A DNA stretch of 6,949 nt from JBPOIS01 sp052034295 (GTDB lineage: Bacteria > Pseudomonadota > Gammaproteobacteria > Pseudomonadales > Moraxellaceae). The notes beneath the pieces were generated by a model that did no database searches, was not told the origin of the DNA, and was given only the letters and a program-made list of their open reading frames with translations. Each line of letters opens with the position of its first letter. Position 1 is the first letter of the stretch. The stretch covers positions 1 to 6,949 of the forward strand of contig JBPOIS010000044.1 of NCBI GenBank assembly GCA_052034295.1. The letters are read 5' to 3'. Below, piece by piece: positions 5,525-6,949 of the stretch. Made by a program: the position numbers and the translations under genes.

Positions 5525-6376
5525 CTAGCGGTCTCCCTGCAGGAAACGGGCACTGTCCAGACCACCCCACACCGGAGGCGGCAGACTGGACAGTGCGCGG
5601 AGCTGGGCGCGCACGGCCTGTGCAGCCGGTTCAGGCAACGCGGCCAATTGCCGGTCTGCCTCGCCCATCAGCACCGCCAGGCGCTCTGGATCCGTGGCCA
5701 CAGCCTGACGGACCAGCCCCAGGGTCAGGGCCGCCTCACGGCAGGACAGCGCACGCAGGGCCATGCGCTGGCTGGCCTGTGGGTTGGCAGGCTCGATCTG
5801 CACCAGCCCGCGCAGGCGGCTCCACACCCCGTCTTCAGAAGGTGGCGACGCCAGCCGGGGGGTCTGCCGGGCCAGCAGGTCCAGTCGCTGCTGCAGCTGG
5901 GCCAGCCGGTTGTCCAGCAGCAGGTCGTGGCTGTTTTTCTGGATCACCCACTGTTGCAGGCGCTGACGGTCACGGGCCAGCAGGGGCAGCAGCAGCTGAC
6001 GCAGGGTTTCCGGGGCCACCGTGGTCTGGGGCGCCGCCAGCTGCTGCTGCTGCAGGGCCATCAGCTGGTCAGCATAGCTGAACTGTTTTTGATTGATGGC
6101 CTGCTGGACCAGCGCCAGCCGGGTGGCCAGCACCTGCTGGTCCAGCTGGTAATCCAGCGCACGGGGCAGGACATCCTGAGCTACGGCAGGCTCCGCGGCC
6201 TGCTGGCGGGACAGGGCCACCAGACGGTCATTGAGCTCGGCCAGCTGCTGCTGGTGATGGCCCTGCTCCAGCGCCAGCTGCTGACGCACCTGCAGCAGCT
6301 GGCCATACAGCCAGCCACCGCCGAGCAGCGTCAGCAACACCGGGATCCCCAGCAGGCCAGCCATGGATTTGCTCAT
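5525..6376 (-). CDS. hemX: HemX, membrane-anchored uroporphyrinogen-III C-methyltransferase-like protein
   Basis: This 283-residue protein has a single membrane segment at about residues 7-25 (LLGIPVLLTLLGGGWLYG). A Gln/Leu-rich stretch to about residue 60, likely a coiled coil, follows, and then the HemX domain. This order, and its place between hemD and hemY, identify HemX. The family carries a methyltransferase name, but a SAM-dependent methyltransferase fold is not evident here and its function in heme synthesis is unclear. E. coli HemX is about 390 residues, so this one is about 100 shorter, with a very short cytosolic N-terminus. By hand count about 41 of 283 residues are Gln. ATG at 6376 overlaps the hemD stop in ATGA (6373-6376); only a weak GGGG lies 7 bases or so upstream, so expression probably depends on coupling to hemD. 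Domain assignment relies on context as well as sequence. Confidence 0.88.
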   Translation of the reverse strand: MSKSMAGLLGIPVLLTLLGGGWLYGQLLQVRQQLALEQGHHQQQLAELNDRLVALSRQQAAEPAVAQDVLPRALDYQLDQQVLATRLALVQQAINQKQFSYADQLMALQQQQLAAPQTTVAPETLRQLLLPLLARDRQRLQQWVIQKNSHDLLLDNRLAQLQQRLDLLARQTPRLASPPSEDGVWSRLRGLVQIEPANPQASQRMALRALSCREAALTLGLVRQAVATDPERLAVLMGEADRQLAALPEPAAQAVRAQLRALSSLPPPVWGGLDSARFLQGDR

Positions 6377-6949
6377 GTCTGCACCCCATCGATCTGAGCA
6401 ACAGCCAACGCCGCCAGCACTGTGGCCGGCTGTAGGTCATGCAGGGGCGCACCGCGCAGGCTGCCGGACGGAGACTGCGCCTGCAGCTGCCGCCAGATCC
6501 GCTCTCCCACCACCCACAGCAGTGGCTCTGCCCAGCGCGGTCCAGCCAGCTGCTGCCACAGCTGGGCCCCCAGACCACTGGTGAGCAACACCCCCTGGGG
6601 AAAACCCTGCTGCTGCAAAATATCCTGCCAGGTCTGCGCCCGGTCCGGATGGGGCTGGCGCTGATACAGGTCCACCGCCACCAGCTGCTGCCCCCGGGCC
6701 AGCGCAGTCTGTGCCAGCAGCTCACGTCCACCCAGTCCCCGCCAGAGCCACACCCGCTCAGCCTGCTGCAGGACGGGCAGGGCCAGCAGGCCCTCACTGG
6801 TTTCCTGCGCCGGCACGCCGGGCTGCAGTCCAGCCGCCTGCAGGGACCGGGCCGTCACCGCACCCACCGCCAGCCATTGCCGACCCGCAGGCCCCGTGCC
6901 CAGCTGTGCCAGCCCCTGCTGTGCAGCCAGACTGCTGACCACCACCACC
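6373..6949 (-). CDS. hemD: Uroporphyrinogen-III synthase (HemD), 5' end off the window
   Basis: HemD cyclises hydroxymethylbilane with inversion of ring D to give uroporphyrinogen III, the precursor of heme, siroheme and cobalamin, in the cytosol. The visible 191 residues cover most of the protein (full length about 250); the N-terminus lies beyond 6949. Family markers seen, numbered from the first complete codon, are VGAVTARSLQAAG at 28-40, SEGLLALP at 51-58, LWRGLGGRELL at 68-78 followed by ARGQQLVAVDLYQRQ, and the C-terminal VVGERIWRQLQA. The frame shows no true start in the window: the GTG at 6946-6948 is an internal valine in a run of four. Its stop overlaps the hemX start by ATGA. In many relatives hemC lies directly upstream, which would be beyond the right edge. 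Sequence similarity in this family is low, so the call leans on both motifs and neighbours. Confidence 0.9.
   Translation of the reverse strand, partial: VVVVSSLAAQQGLAQLGTGPAGRQWLAVGAVTARSLQAAGLQPGVPAQETSEGLLALPVLQQAERVWLWRGLGGRELLAQTALARGQQLVAVDLYQRQPHPDRAQTWQDILQQQGFPQGVLLTSGLGAQLWQQLAGPRWAEPLLWVVGERIWRQLQAQSPSGSLRGAPLHDLQPATVLAALAVAQIDGVQT

Noticed and set aside
5524..5565. Upstream ATG extending hemY by 14 codons
   Set aside because: It lies inside hemX and would add a charged leader before the first membrane helix; ATG at 5523 has a good ribosome site and fits the family.
4400..6900. Dense CAG/CTG tracts as a repeat array
   Set aside because: They are not a regular tandem array; they come from Leu and Gln codons in HemY, HemX and HemD.
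6946..6948. GTG as a possible hemD start
   Set aside because: It is one of four consecutive valine codons inside a conserved domain and lies at the window edge; the N-terminal part of HemD is missing, so the gene continues beyond the window.

Overview
The window reads as ordinary chromosomal core metabolism from a GC-rich proteobacterium. A gammaproteobacterium of the Pseudomonadales type fits best. The reasons are a HemD-HemX-HemY block, an APH-fold (type II) homoserine kinase and a HisF of typical beta/gammaproteobacterial sequence. A betaproteobacterium cannot be excluded. Genes are densely packed and intergenic gaps are short. I see no tRNA, rRNA, CRISPR array, insertion sequence, phage gene or toxin-antitoxin pair.

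Left block (1-1077, minus strand): an OsmC-family peroxiredoxin-like gene is followed 6 bp later by a pirin gene that runs off the left edge. They look like one transcription unit for redox stress or dioxygenase-like functions. A 214-bp gap with a small dyad separates it from a plus-strand small gene (1292-1516). That gene encodes a 74-residue protein with two CxxC knuckles, probably a zinc ribbon, and I do not recognise its family.

Middle block (1510-3805): thrB (homoserine kinase, minus strand) converges on the zinc-ribbon gene, and the two overlap by 3 codons at their stops. On its other side thrB is divergent from hisF (plus strand), with 76 bp between the start codons. hisF is followed 24 bp later by a low-molecular-weight-phosphatase/arsenate-reductase-like gene. 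Its active-site loop is intact but the second redox cysteine of thioredoxin-coupled ArsC is missing.

Right block (3821-6949, minus strand): this is a compact heme-biosynthesis-type operon read right to left: hemD (5' end off the window), hemX, hemY, then a hotdog-fold acyl-CoA thioesterase. Junctions are a 4-base ATGA overlap, a 1-base gap and another 4-base ATGA overlap, which suggests translational coupling along the whole block. HemD makes uroporphyrinogen III. HemX and HemY are membrane-anchored accessory proteins of that pathway. The thioesterase is the unexpected passenger.

I did not find a clear undescribed system. The items most worth a second look are the orphan zinc-ribbon protein with a perfect 20-bp palindrome inside it, the modified ArsC-like active site, and the thioesterase locked into the heme operon.
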